This document shows positions 27,795 to 36,296 of a DNA stretch of 64,000 nucleotides, piece after piece (the first letter of the stretch is position 1; each line of letters starts with the position of its first letter). The stretch covers positions 159,803 through 223,802 of the forward strand of contig CAWAWG010000015.1 in the NCBI GenBank assembly GCA_963785645.1, in the 5' to 3' direction. This DNA comes from Trebonia sp963785645. GTDB lineage: Bacteria > Actinomycetota > Actinomycetes > Streptosporangiales > Streptosporangiaceae. The notes beneath the pieces are model-generated. The model ran no database searches. It had not been told where the DNA came from and saw only the letters and a list, made by a program, of their open reading frames with translations. The position numbers were made by a program, and so were the translations under genes.

Positions 27795-28700
27795 TTATCG
27801 GGCATCGTTGCCGGCCTCGCCGGGTACCGGCTGGAGCTTGGTGCCGAAGAGCTGCTCGGCCTCCGCGAGCTGCTTCCTCGCACGATCCGCCGCCTCCCTC
27901 CGCATCCTGGAATCCGCGTCCGAGTGTACGGACAGCTCCGCATCCGCCGCCTGCCTGACCACGTCGGGCTTAACCCCGTCGCGGGTCTCACCAGACGCAC
28001 CCGGGATGCTGGCAGCGAACCGCTGCAGCAGACGCCGGGCGGTGAGCGGCGGCGTTGGTATCCGCTCGATCGCGTCGGCGACACGGATCGCCGCCGTCAG
28101 GAAATCGACGCGCGGCGACAGCGATCCGATGACCCGCCTCTCCATCGGCCAGGTCGAGACGGCGAGGAGGCCACGGGACGGCGACAGGTAGTCGACCGAC
28201 AACGCTGCGCATATATAGTACGGCCGCGCGAACGGCGCGGTGCGGAAAGAGCGCTCCTCGTCGCGTTTCAGACTGGTGACCTTATTGGTGGGAAACGTCG
28301 AGCCGAAGAACGCCTCGTGCACGGTGGCGATGAGCTTGGGCGCGGCCGGCACCTGAAGCAGGCTGAGCGCCTCGTAGACCTGCTCGCGCAGCGGCAGCAG
28401 CGAGCCCGGCGGCTCGGCCGACGACGAAGGCGGCTGCGTCCCAAGGGGCGGCACAGCCTGCGGCGCCGCCCCACCCGAGGCTGCGCTTTCCGGCACCGCA
28501 CCTTCCGGCACCGCACCTTCCGACGTGGGGCCGCCTGACACCGTGGCTACGGTCAGCGCGTCTTCCCACGCCTGCTCTGTCCGCTTGAGCTCGGCCCGCC
28601 GAGCCGACGCAAGCGTCCCGTCGCCTGCCAGCACCGCCTCGCGGACGGCGACTCTCAGCTCGTCAATCCGCCGTTCAAGTGCCTCAATAGTCTCAGCCAC
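27795..28700 (-). CDS. Unknown coiled-coil protein, first gene of the helicase/nuclease module
   Basis: 301 residues if the GTG at 28700 is used; longer in-frame upstream starts run into low-coding sequence and are rejected. The N-terminus is a coiled coil (AETIEALERRIDELRVAVREAV, LASARRAELKRTEQAWEDAL). A Ser/Pro/Gly-rich linker of about 60 residues follows. The globular domain has YEALSLLQVPAAPKLIATVHEAFFG, RPYYICAALSVDYLSPSRGLLAVS and ERIPTPPLTARRLLQRFA. No catalytic motif seen. Its stop is 70 bp before the nuclease start, so the two are cotranscribed. Confidence 0.75.
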   Translation of the reverse strand: MAETIEALERRIDELRVAVREAVLAGDGTLASARRAELKRTEQAWEDALTVATVSGGPTSEGAVPEGAVPESAASGGAAPQAVPPLGTQPPSSSAEPPGSLLPLREQVYEALSLLQVPAAPKLIATVHEAFFGSTFPTNKVTSLKRDEERSFRTAPFARPYYICAALSVDYLSPSRGLLAVSTWPMERRVIGSLSPRVDFLTAAIRVADAIERIPTPPLTARRLLQRFAASIPGASGETRDGVKPDVVRQAADAELSVHSDADSRMRREAADRARKQLAEAEQLFGTKLQPVPGEAGNDAR

Positions 28701-28731
28701 GCAGCCGATGATACGCTGACCAGCCCAGACT

Positions 28732-28747
28732 TTCCAGCAACTTCCAG
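28732..28747. repeat. Right copy of 16-bp repeat bracketing the module
   Basis: TTCCAGCAACTTCCAG, 31 bases upstream of the GTG of the coiled-coil gene, matches the left copy at 15 of 16 bases in the same orientation. Position fits either an operator/promoter element or a remnant of insertion of the whole module. Confidence 0.65.
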
Positions 28748-28980
28748 CATAGGTCCCCGACGCGACCGCCGGCCAGGCAAGCCGGCCCGCCCGGAGCACG
28801 CGGCCGGCCGGGCCCGCCCGCAGCCGCAGGACGCCCGGCCAGCACTGCACGTTTGTTGCTGTTATCCAGCAGCAGGCGGACATCCGCACGGACAGCGGAT
28901 AGCTGCACACGCTCCGGGGCAATGCCAGGAGCTCAGGAAGCCGCTGTGGCTGGTGATGAAGCCTGTCCTCCCCGGTCAGG

Positions 28981-29016
28981 GCGCCAGCGGAGGCGCCAGC
29001 GGAGGCGCCAGCGGAC
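28981..29016. repeat. 12-bp tandem repeat, three copies
   Basis: GCGCCAGCGGAG is repeated head to tail at 28981, 28993 and 29005; the last copy ends in C. It lies in the non-coding region between divergent genes. Confidence 0.8.
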
Positions 29017-29533
29017 ATAGGGCCATTTCGTGTTCGAAAAATTATGTCAAAACGGGCATCTACTCGTCAGTACTGGCCCTATGCCGCTGGCAACCGGAGA
29101 GCATGCCCCGGGACGCCCGCGGGCAGGCCTCCGAACCGACCCCTTAACTTCCTGGCGTTGCGCTCCGGGGTGTACAACTATCCACCATCTTGCCTGCAGC
29201 ACGGAGCGCGCTGCGCGCTTGTTGCTGTTATCGAGAAAGGAGCCCGCGACCGCAAGACGGGGATACTTCAGGCCCCCGCAATGCCCGCGGTAATTCATCG
29301 ATGGCGTCTGCCGCTGTCCCGGGTTGTACTCATGTCACTTGTACTCATGTACTCATGTCAGGCGAAGATGTTATGCGAGTGTCTTGGGTGCCTCGCGATG
29401 CGAACCGTCGCTGCCTCGCTGTTTCCCCGGCAGCCGATCTCCGGGTTACCGCCCGATCTGTCCGGCCATGGGGCGAAGTTTGCGGTAAACGCGCAGGAAA
29501 ACAGAGGGAACGCATAGAGATTTGAGACCGTTG

Positions 29534-30052
29534 ATGGCCCATGCGGCCCATACGGTACCGCACATGCTTCAGAAGGCGCTTGACCTCATCCACCTGGACT
29601 TCGCGCCCGAGCACGGGCAGCCCTCCGCCGGGCGGCTAGCGCTCGCGACAGTGGTGTCCGTCGTCGGCTCGCTCCTGGCCGACGCGCTCCTCGTGGTGAT
29701 TGCCCAGGCCATCTTCCCGAGTACCAAGGGATACGCCCACTTCCAGTTCGCCGACTACAGCAAGTTGACCGTCATCGGCGTGATCATCGCCTGCGTCGCC
29801 TGGCCGGTCACCACGCGGATCACCTCGCAGCCGCGGTGGATGTTCTTCCGCATGGCCATTCTGGTTACGCTCGTGCTCTGGCTGCCCGATGTCTACATCC
29901 TGGTCAAGGGCCAACCGGCTAAGGCGGTCGCATTCCTTTTCCTCATGCACCTGGCGATCGCGCTCGTCACCTACAACGCCCTGGTGCACCTTGCACCCGT
30001 CCGGGCACCGGCCCGGATTGCCCGCCGACGGGCCCAGTCAATCGGGCGGTGA
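29534..30052 (+). CDS. DUF6069-like small membrane protein
   Basis: 172 residues from ATG 29534, with an in-frame TTG 12 bases upstream as alternative. Four predicted membrane helices: LATVVSVVGSLLADALLVVI, KLTVIGVIIACVAWPVTT, MAILVTLVLWLPDVYILV and AVAFLFLMHLAIALVTYNALV. The pattern of a glycosylated-like 'LWLPD' loop and length fit actinobacterial DUF6069 proteins of unknown function. It ends with a basic Arg-rich tail (APARIARRRAQSIGR). Monocistronic between non-coding stretches. Confidence 0.7.
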   Translation: MAHAAHTVPHMLQKALDLIHLDFAPEHGQPSAGRLALATVVSVVGSLLADALLVVIAQAIFPSTKGYAHFQFADYSKLTVIGVIIACVAWPVTTRITSQPRWMFFRMAILVTLVLWLPDVYILVKGQPAKAVAFLFLMHLAIALVTYNALVHLAPVRAPARIARRRAQSIGR

Positions 30053-30086
30053 CCACGCTTCGCTTGGCCAGTGAACGGGTAAGCGG

Positions 30087-30156
30087 CTGGTCCGCAGGGC
30101 GGAAAGCCGACCCTTCAGTTCCTGGTCCGGAGGGCGGAAAGCTGGCCCTTCAGTCC
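30087..30156. repeat. 35-bp tandem direct repeat
   Basis: Two adjacent 35-bp units (30087-30121 and 30122-30156), differing at about four positions, each ending ...CCCTTCAGTYC. They lie in the 307-bp spacer before the DEAD-box gene. Nothing else in that spacer could be identified. Confidence 0.75.
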
Positions 30157-30359
30157 AGGGTGGCGAGGATGTCACGTAGACTTACCGTAGCGTAGGTCGC
30201 TCGGTGCGCCGAATCGGATTCCAAGGACATCGGTCTGCATAGGTTTTGCGTCGGTAGGTGTGGCAGCAGCCCTGTCACGCGCGAGCGGCGAGATTGAGCC
30301 TCTTTCTTCCTGATGGTGCCGATACGTCAGGTCTGCCCCGACCGGGCGAGAAGAAAAAG

Positions 30360-32744
30360 ATGCTCACAGTGACCGCCGCATTAGCGACCCCGAGTCCTGG
30401 AGACGATTTTCCGTTGACTGCTATGCCCGCAGAGAGTTCCGGCATGCCCGAACACGATGCCGCCTGCACCTTCACCGCGCTCGGCGTGCCCGGACCCCTT
30501 GTCGAGGTACTCGACGAACAGGGAATAACGGCGCCGTTCCCGGTCCAGGCCGCCACGCTGCCCGACGCGCTGGCCGGCCGTGACATTCTCGGCCGGGCGC
30601 GCACCGGCTCGGGTAAGACCCTGGGCTTTTCCCTGCCCCTTGTCAGCCGGCTGGCCGGCGGGCCAACCCACAATTCGCGGCCGCGCGGCCTGATCCTCGT
30701 GCCCACCCGCGAACTGGCGACACAGGTGACAATGGTGCTCAAGCCGCTGGCACGAGCCATGGACCTCTGGGTCACCACGATTTACGGCGGCGTCTCCTAC
30801 GGGCCGCAGGTAAACGCCCTGGTGCGGGGGACCGACATCGTGGTCGCCACCCCAGGCCGGCTCGCCGACCTGATCGGACAGGGCGAGTGCGACCTGTCCG
30901 AAGTCGAGATCACGGTCATCGACGAGGCGGACCAGATGGCCGACCTCGGCTTCCTCCCCATCGTCAGGCGGTTGCTCGAGACGACGCCGGAGGACGGGCA
31001 GCGCATGCTGTTCTCCGCCACCCTCGACGCCGCGATCGACGTGCTGGCACGGCGGTTCCTCCACAACCCGGTGGCCCACTCGGTCGACGAGAACTCTTCC
31101 CCGGCCGAGATCGAGCACCACGTGCTCACGATCGAGGCCGCGGACCGCGTGGCGGTCGTCGCCGCCCTCGCCGGCGGCGAGAAGCGGTCGCTCGTTTTCA
31201 CCAGGACCAAGCACGGGGCGGAGCGGCTGGCGCGGCAGCTGACCGAGGCCGGGATTCCGGCCGCGGAGCTGCACGGCAACCTGCGGCAGGGGGCCCGGTC
31301 ACGGAACCTCGCCGCGTTCGCCTCCGGCATCGCCCGGGTCATGATCGCCACCGACATCGCGGCGCGGGGCATCCACATCGACGGGATCGACCTGGTCATC
31401 CACGCCGACGCGCCGGCCGAGCACAAGGCCTACGTGCACCGCTCAGGTCGCACCGCCAGGGGCGGCGCGGACGGCGTGGTGGTGACCCTGCAGACGAAGT
31501 CCCAGGTGCGCGACGTCACGGCGATGATGCGCAAGGCCGACATCACGCCGCACGCGGCCGTCCCGGTTACCCCGGACTCCGACGCGGTCGCCGAGATCGC
31601 CGGGCCGCGCGCGCCCCGGGTCGCCGTCAGCGGCAAGGTCTCCGAGCTCGTCCGCCCGGAGGACCGGCTGGCCAGGAACGACGGGCCCGGCATCGGCAAG
31701 CCGCGGGAGGGCCGATCGCGGGACCATAACCGGGACCGCAGGCACGACCGCAAGCCGCGGGGCGACCGGTTCCGCGACCGCGGGCCCCGCGACCGTGACG
31801 GGCTCGGCGCAAGCGACGGACCAGGCAACGGCGACAGGCCCGGGCGGAGCTGGTCGCGGCCCGCCGCCGAGATGCCAGCCGCACGCGAGGACGGGGCCCG
31901 TGAGCGGCGCACCCGCGATGACCGCTCCGAGCCATTCGGCCGCGACAACCGTCCCGCCCGGACCGACCGTGAACGGCCGCCGCGCTTCGACCGGGACGAC
32001 CGCCGACCGCACACCGACAACCGCGACCGCCGGGCGGAGGGCGCGCCGATCGACCGCCCCGCCCCGTTCCGGCGCGACGAGCGCCCCAGCCGCACAGACC
32101 GCGAAGGACCCCGGGGCCGGAGCTACGGTGACCGTCAGAACCGCGGGGCCGGCGATTACGGCACCGGCGATTACCAGTCCGGCGACCGCGGATCCGCTTC
32201 GCGTAGCCCCGGCGGCCGGAGCTCCGGTGACCGCCGGGACAACCAGGGCGGCCGGGACAACCAGGGCGGCAACGACTGGTGGCCGCGCTCCGGCGGCCAG
32301 CGGGCGCAGGGCGGCTACCAGCGGCCCGGCTCGTCCTGGGATGACCGCGGCCGGGGCAACAGCTACCCCGCCGGCGGCCGCTCCTCGGACCGGGATCGTG
32401 CACCCGGCGGGAACCGCGCCCCTAGCGGAGATGGGGCCTCTGGGGGGAATGGCCAGTTCCGCGACAGCCAGCAGGGCCGGGATTTCCGCCCTTCACGGAG
32501 CGAGCGGCCTTTTCGCGAGTCCGGGGACGAGGGAACCGTGCGGGATGAGCGGCCCTACCGCGCCGCGCGGTCCCAGCCGGACAGGTATTCCCAGGCAGGA
32601 GGGCAGTCCAGGCCCAGCGCCGGGCGTTCCGGCCGGCCGCAATCCGGCGGACACCCTGGCGGATCGTCCCAGAGATCTGGATATTCCGCAGGCAGGGGGG
32701 CCGCGGGCAAACGGCGGGGCTCAGGACAGGGTCGACATTTCTGA
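30360..32744 (+). CDS. DEAD-box RNA helicase with long Arg/Gly/Asp-rich tail
   Basis: 794 residues from ATG 30360; upstream in-frame starts read through non-coding-like sequence. RNA helicase core: Q motif FTALGVPGPLVEVLDEQGITAPFPVQ, motif I ARTGSGKT (80-87), PTRELATQ, DEAD (188-191), SAT, then RMLFSATLD and HRSGRTARGG (motif VI). The last ~330 residues are disordered repeats of RD, RGD, GDR and GG (for example RDRGPRDRDG, GGRDNQGG), a basic RNA-binding tail. It likely unwinds structured RNA in cold or during ribosome assembly. A cold-shock gene follows 281 bp downstream, which agrees with this. Confidence 0.93.
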   Translation: MLTVTAALATPSPGDDFPLTAMPAESSGMPEHDAACTFTALGVPGPLVEVLDEQGITAPFPVQAATLPDALAGRDILGRARTGSGKTLGFSLPLVSRLAGGPTHNSRPRGLILVPTRELATQVTMVLKPLARAMDLWVTTIYGGVSYGPQVNALVRGTDIVVATPGRLADLIGQGECDLSEVEITVIDEADQMADLGFLPIVRRLLETTPEDGQRMLFSATLDAAIDVLARRFLHNPVAHSVDENSSPAEIEHHVLTIEAADRVAVVAALAGGEKRSLVFTRTKHGAERLARQLTEAGIPAAELHGNLRQGARSRNLAAFASGIARVMIATDIAARGIHIDGIDLVIHADAPAEHKAYVHRSGRTARGGADGVVVTLQTKSQVRDVTAMMRKADITPHAAVPVTPDSDAVAEIAGPRAPRVAVSGKVSELVRPEDRLARNDGPGIGKPREGRSRDHNRDRRHDRKPRGDRFRDRGPRDRDGLGASDGPGNGDRPGRSWSRPAAEMPAAREDGARERRTRDDRSEPFGRDNRPARTDRERPPRFDRDDRRPHTDNRDRRAEGAPIDRPAPFRRDERPSRTDREGPRGRSYGDRQNRGAGDYGTGDYQSGDRGSASRSPGGRSSGDRRDNQGGRDNQGGNDWWPRSGGQRAQGGYQRPGSSWDDRGRGNSYPAGGRSSDRDRAPGGNRAPSGDGASGGNGQFRDSQQGRDFRPSRSERPFRESGDEGTVRDERPYRAARSQPDRYSQAGGQSRPSAGRSGRPQSGGHPGGSSQRSGYSAGRGAAGKRRGSGQGRHF

Positions 32745-33025
32745 CATAACTTCGCAGGCAGCGGCCTTGCGGACTAGGCGTACTTTTCCTTCCGCGAACG
32801 CCGACCCGCTCCGCCGGATGCGGTAGATTGGCCTTAGCTGTTGGCGGACTTTGCGACCGTAATTCACTCCCAGATTCAACTAAGTCGCAACGCTCTTGAG
32901 CGTCGCCTGGATTGATGACAGGAAAATTACGATCCACTGCTCGGTTTCGCACGATGGCGGCCGTCATGGCTGATCCGCGTGAAGTGCGCGGGTCTTAGGC
33001 TCTTCCAGAAGGACACACAGCAAAA

Positions 33026-33229
33026 ATGGCTCAGGGGACCGTAAAGTGGTTCAACGCGGACAAGGGCTATGGCTTCATCGCCCCCGACGACGGTAGCGGT
33101 GACGTCTTCGTTCACTTCTCCGCGATCGAGGCGAACGGCTACCGCAGCCTCGAAGAAAACCAGAAGGTTGAGTACAGCGTGACCCAGGGGCCGAAGGGGC
33201 CGCAAGCCGCGCAGGTGCGCGCCGTCTGA
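33026..33229 (+). CDS. CspA-family cold shock protein
   Basis: 67-residue nucleic-acid chaperone, MAQGTVKWFNADKGYGFIAP. Both RNA-binding motifs are intact: RNP1 KGYGFI and RNP2 DVFVHF. AGAAGGA lies 12 bases upstream of ATG 33026. The 281-bp leader after the DEAD-box gene may hold a long 5' UTR as in other csp genes, though I cannot show a thermosensor. A strong terminator hairpin follows. Confidence 0.96.
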   Translation: MAQGTVKWFNADKGYGFIAPDDGSGDVFVHFSAIEANGYRSLEENQKVEYSVTQGPKGPQAAQVRAV

Positions 33230-33239
33230 CTGACAGCGC

Positions 33240-33285
33240 GATTCGGTGACGGACCGTCGTGTCCGTAACGGCCCGTCACCGAATC
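33240..33285 (+). terminator. Terminator hairpin after cspA
   Basis: A 13-bp perfect stem, GATTCGGTGACGG (33240-33252) with CCGTCACCGAATC (33273-33285), begins 10 bases after the cspA stop. The 20-nt loop can itself pair partly. There is no U-tract, as is common in high-GC actinomycetes. Confidence 0.8.
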
Positions 33286-34266
33286 TGCGGCTGGATCGCG
33301 GCCGGAACTTGAACTGCGTTCGGTTAGCAGCCGCGAAGCTTCCTGGGGTTCTTCCCTGGAAACACCCCTCTGCCAATTCGGCTAAATTCCCGGCTCATGC
33401 GTCGGCCGCCATTGCGGCGGGTTCATCCCGCTGGTGACTGGCAGACTTCACGCTGGCGGGCTGGTGCCGATGAGTACCGCGGGGTCCCGTCAGCGAGCAC
33501 TTTGGGGTCTGTCAGCCGACAGGGGTATCCCCACTCATTGTCGGCCACGCGAAGTCTTAGAGCAGGGTGTTGCTTGCAGCGGTCAGCTTCGGGTCGAAGA
33601 CGCGGGACGCCTTCTCGCTAATGGCGGGCAGGAAGGCCAGCGGGTCAGCCTTATGGTGAAGCAGGCTCCCCGTTAGGCGGCCGGTAACGGCGCGGCGGAA
33701 TGCGTCGCCCGAGTTACCGCAGCTGACACCGGCACCGTCAAGGCCCGGCGGCACCAAGCGCGGGCCCCACTGGCCGCCAGGCTTTCCACGCTCAGGGAAC
33801 GCCGTCCAGTCAGTGCCGGAAGATCGCGGCCCGAACGTGTCCGTGCAGTTTTGCCGACCGCAGCGGTTCCCTGTCGGCCGGGAATGCGCCGGGCCGTAGA
33901 GCGATCCGCGCAGCCGCACGCCGCTTCGGCGAGCGTGACGACGTTCAGTGCTTCGTCACGCGTCGAGGTCAGCGGCTACGACTTCGGTCGATGCTGTTTG
34001 ACCGCCGCATTCTCAGCACGGCCGGAGCGGATCGCGCGGGTGTCCGCAGCAGGCCGGATTCGTTCGGGAGAATGCCGACTCTGGCTCATATTATGGGGAG
34101 GCCGCGTGTCCAGGGCTGGCCCGGCCTGCCTGGACGTGGCCACGCAGGCCGACCGGCGCGGACTCCACCAGGCCGGTTCCCATATATAGAGACAGAGCCA
34201 GAATGCCTTTTGGTTTTCCGCGCGATTAGATACTGGGCATGGCAGAAAAGCAGCCGCGCGGAGCGA
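33286..34266. other. About 1-kb region without a supported gene
   Basis: Long ORFs here are on both strands and in conflict, and none shows a recognisable domain. A minus-strand frame ending near 33557 (...SEKASRVFDPKLTAASNTLL) has some coding appearance but no credible start or family, and I do not call it. The region may hold decayed genes. Confidence 0.45.
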
Positions 34267-35439
34267 TCAGGCGTCGGGGCCGTTGGGGTGGAAGGTGAAG
34301 ATGTGCTGGCCGATGCGCATGGACCATCCTGGTGGCAGCGGGGCCGCATCCATGCCCAGCCGGGTCCATTCCGCGGCCCCCGGTGCGCCGATGTAGGTGC
34401 CCTGGGCCGAGTTCGCGTCCTGGACCAGGACGGTGCCCCCGACGACGGATACATAGGCATGAACCCGGGAGATCACGTTCTCCGGGTCGTACAGCCGGAA
34501 TGAGTCGGCCTCGCCGCCCCGCACCATGGGGTCGTTGGTTGGCTCACGACCGAAGACATAGGGGCGGTCAAGGATGACGATCTGGCCGTCCTGCGAGCGC
34601 AGCTCGCCGAAGTGAGTCACTGCCATCGCCGGACCGCTGCCCGGCCGGCGATGGTCCCCGGAAGGCCGGTCGGCGGCCTCAAGCGGCATGGCACCGCTCG
34701 CGATGGTGCCGCCGAGCGGGCCGAGATCGACGGGCGGGGCGAAATCGAGCGGGGCGGGCAGAACTGACTCGTCGAGGTCTGGCAGGTCGGCCGGAACGGC
34801 CCGCGACGCCATCTCAGTCTCATCGCGCCGGGCAGACTCCGCCGGGGAGGGCTCGGGCAGCCATTCGCTGGCGGCGGCGCTTGCCGCAGCAGCCGGAGCC
34901 GCCGCGGCCACGTCTTGCCCGCCCACGCCGTTCAGTATGAACCCCTGGCCGGGAACCACCCCCGCACGCAGGTCGGAGACCGGGTCCGCCTGGACCGCGC
35001 CGCCTTCGACGCCGCCGATGGCCAGCCAGTCGAAGGTCCCGGGAAGGATCTGGTCCACCCAGGTCAGCGCCTGCTCACCGGACAGCTGACGCGTGCCGTC
35101 GCCCGCACTCACCGTGCACCGCACCGGGCCGCGGAGGAAGACGACTACGCCGTCGGGAACGGGCGCGACGATCCCGAACGGTGCGACGTCTTCAGCTATG
35201 TGGCCGAGAACCCATCCGGCCAGCCGGGCCGCCACGGCAGTGGCGGGCGCCTCACGGTCCGCCGCGAGATCGGCGACAAGACCGAGGAGCTCGTTCGCGC
35301 TCGCATCGGTCGCACTGGCCCGGGAGATCAGGACGACTGTGTCGCCAAACCGGCCCACCAAGTCGTTGCCTGGCTCAATGCTCACTCGCATGGTCACGGT
35401 GAATTCTACCCAGGCGCGGACTTCCCGGGGAAGCGGCAT
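34267..35439 (-). CDS. FHA-domain protein
   Basis: About 390 residues; ATG 35439 (MPLPREVRAWVEFTV) is preferred over ATG 35448. The N-terminal 130 residues form an unrecognised alpha/beta domain (DLVGRFGDTVVLISRA, GIVAPVPDGVVVFLRGPVRC). An Ala/Pro-rich linker follows. The C-terminal FHA domain has the canonical phosphothreonine-binding residues: GREPTNDPMV, then VISRVHAYV and DANSAQGTYI. It therefore probably reads Ser/Thr-kinase signals. No kinase gene is next to it. Confidence 0.85.
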   Translation of the reverse strand: MPLPREVRAWVEFTVTMRVSIEPGNDLVGRFGDTVVLISRASATDASANELLGLVADLAADREAPATAVAARLAGWVLGHIAEDVAPFGIVAPVPDGVVVFLRGPVRCTVSAGDGTRQLSGEQALTWVDQILPGTFDWLAIGGVEGGAVQADPVSDLRAGVVPGQGFILNGVGGQDVAAAAPAAAASAAASEWLPEPSPAESARRDETEMASRAVPADLPDLDESVLPAPLDFAPPVDLGPLGGTIASGAMPLEAADRPSGDHRRPGSGPAMAVTHFGELRSQDGQIVILDRPYVFGREPTNDPMVRGGEADSFRLYDPENVISRVHAYVSVVGGTVLVQDANSAQGTYIGAPGAAEWTRLGMDAAPLPPGWSMRIGQHIFTFHPNGPDA

Positions 35440-35579
35440 GAAGCACACTCGGCCCCAGCCTCATCGGTCGCGAGCGCCGCTCCGGCTTGGCCGCGGCCTC
35501 CGGCGCTGCCGACGACGGGCCGCCGGACCGCCGGGCTGCGCGTCGAACGCGCGTTTGACTACTACGATAGCATGTTCGC

Positions 35580-36215
35580 ATGAGTGCGGCTGTGCAGGAG
35601 TCACTGCTTGACTTCGGTGACGAGTCCGTTCCCGGATCGGTCCGGCCCGAGCGGGTGCGGCTGCGCGACGGCGCCTGGATCGACGTGCAGCGCGGCTGGA
35701 TCGCCGGGTCAGCATCACTTTTCTCGCGGCTGGCCGAATGCGTGCCGTGGCGGGAGGAGCGGCGACGGATGTACGACAGGACCGTCGACGTACCGCGGTT
35801 GCTTTGTTTCTACGGCGAGCACGCTTCGCTGCCTGATCCGGCGCTCGACGCGTGCCGTGAATCGCTGAGCGCGCACTACGCGGGCGAACTGGGCGAGCCG
35901 TTCTTGACGGCGGGGCTCTGCTACTACCGGGACGGCAGGGACAGCGTCGCCTGGCACGGCGACACCATCGGGCGCGGATCAACGCAGGACACGATGGTGG
36001 CGATCTTGTCGCTCGGGGAGGCGAGGCCGCTGCTCTTGCGCCCGGGCGCGGGCGCGGGCGGCGGCGGGGAAACGTTGCGGTACCTGCTCGGGCACGGGGA
36101 CCTGTTCGTAATGGGCGGCAGCTGCCAGCGCACCTGGGAGCATGCCGTGCCCAAGTCGACGCGGGCAACCGGCCCGCGAATCAGCGTCCAGTTCCGGCCC
36201 CGGGGCGTGCGCTAG
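35580..36215 (+). CDS. alkB: AlkB-family 2-oxoglutarate/Fe(II) dioxygenase
   Basis: 211-residue dealkylase, probably for alkylated DNA or RNA. Iron ligands are in WHGDTIG (HxD) and WEHAVPK (distal His). The 2-oxoglutarate-binding Arg is in GPRISVQFRPRG, and the second Arg follows at the end. It has the FYGEHASLPDPALD substrate-lid region. The start ATG 35580 is near a divergent FHA gene. It is of the short actinobacterial AlkB type. Confidence 0.9.
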   Translation: MSAAVQESLLDFGDESVPGSVRPERVRLRDGAWIDVQRGWIAGSASLFSRLAECVPWREERRRMYDRTVDVPRLLCFYGEHASLPDPALDACRESLSAHYAGELGEPFLTAGLCYYRDGRDSVAWHGDTIGRGSTQDTMVAILSLGEARPLLLRPGAGAGGGGETLRYLLGHGDLFVMGGSCQRTWEHAVPKSTRATGPRISVQFRPRGVR

Positions 36216-36296
36216 CCGGGCCGGCCGCGCCTGCGGGCGTCACCGCGACAAGCGCTCTGGCACGGTTACCGGACGGTGGCGTTAGGCTCAGGAGTT

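Larger units (their letters stand above)
28701..29533. other. 833-bp region with short repeats and no supported gene
   Basis: Upstream region of both the helicase/nuclease operon (minus) and the DUF6069 gene (plus). It contains the right copy of the 16-bp repeat, a 12-bp triplicate, and two copies of a 14-bp element TTGTTGCTGTTATC at 28853 and 29219. ORFs present are short, composition-biased or truncated. Promoters for both directions probably lie here. Confidence 0.5.

Noticed and set aside
28732..29016. Possible CRISPR array near the Cas4-like nuclease
   Set aside because: Repeats are short (12-16 bp), too few and without regular spacers; no cas genes in the window.
33557..33919. 120-aa minus-strand ORF after cspA
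   Set aside because: No family, no credible start or ribosome site, and composition typical of a frame shadow in non-coding DNA.
34267..34460. Plus-strand ORFs opposite the FHA gene
   Set aside because: Antisense shadows of a well-supported FHA domain.
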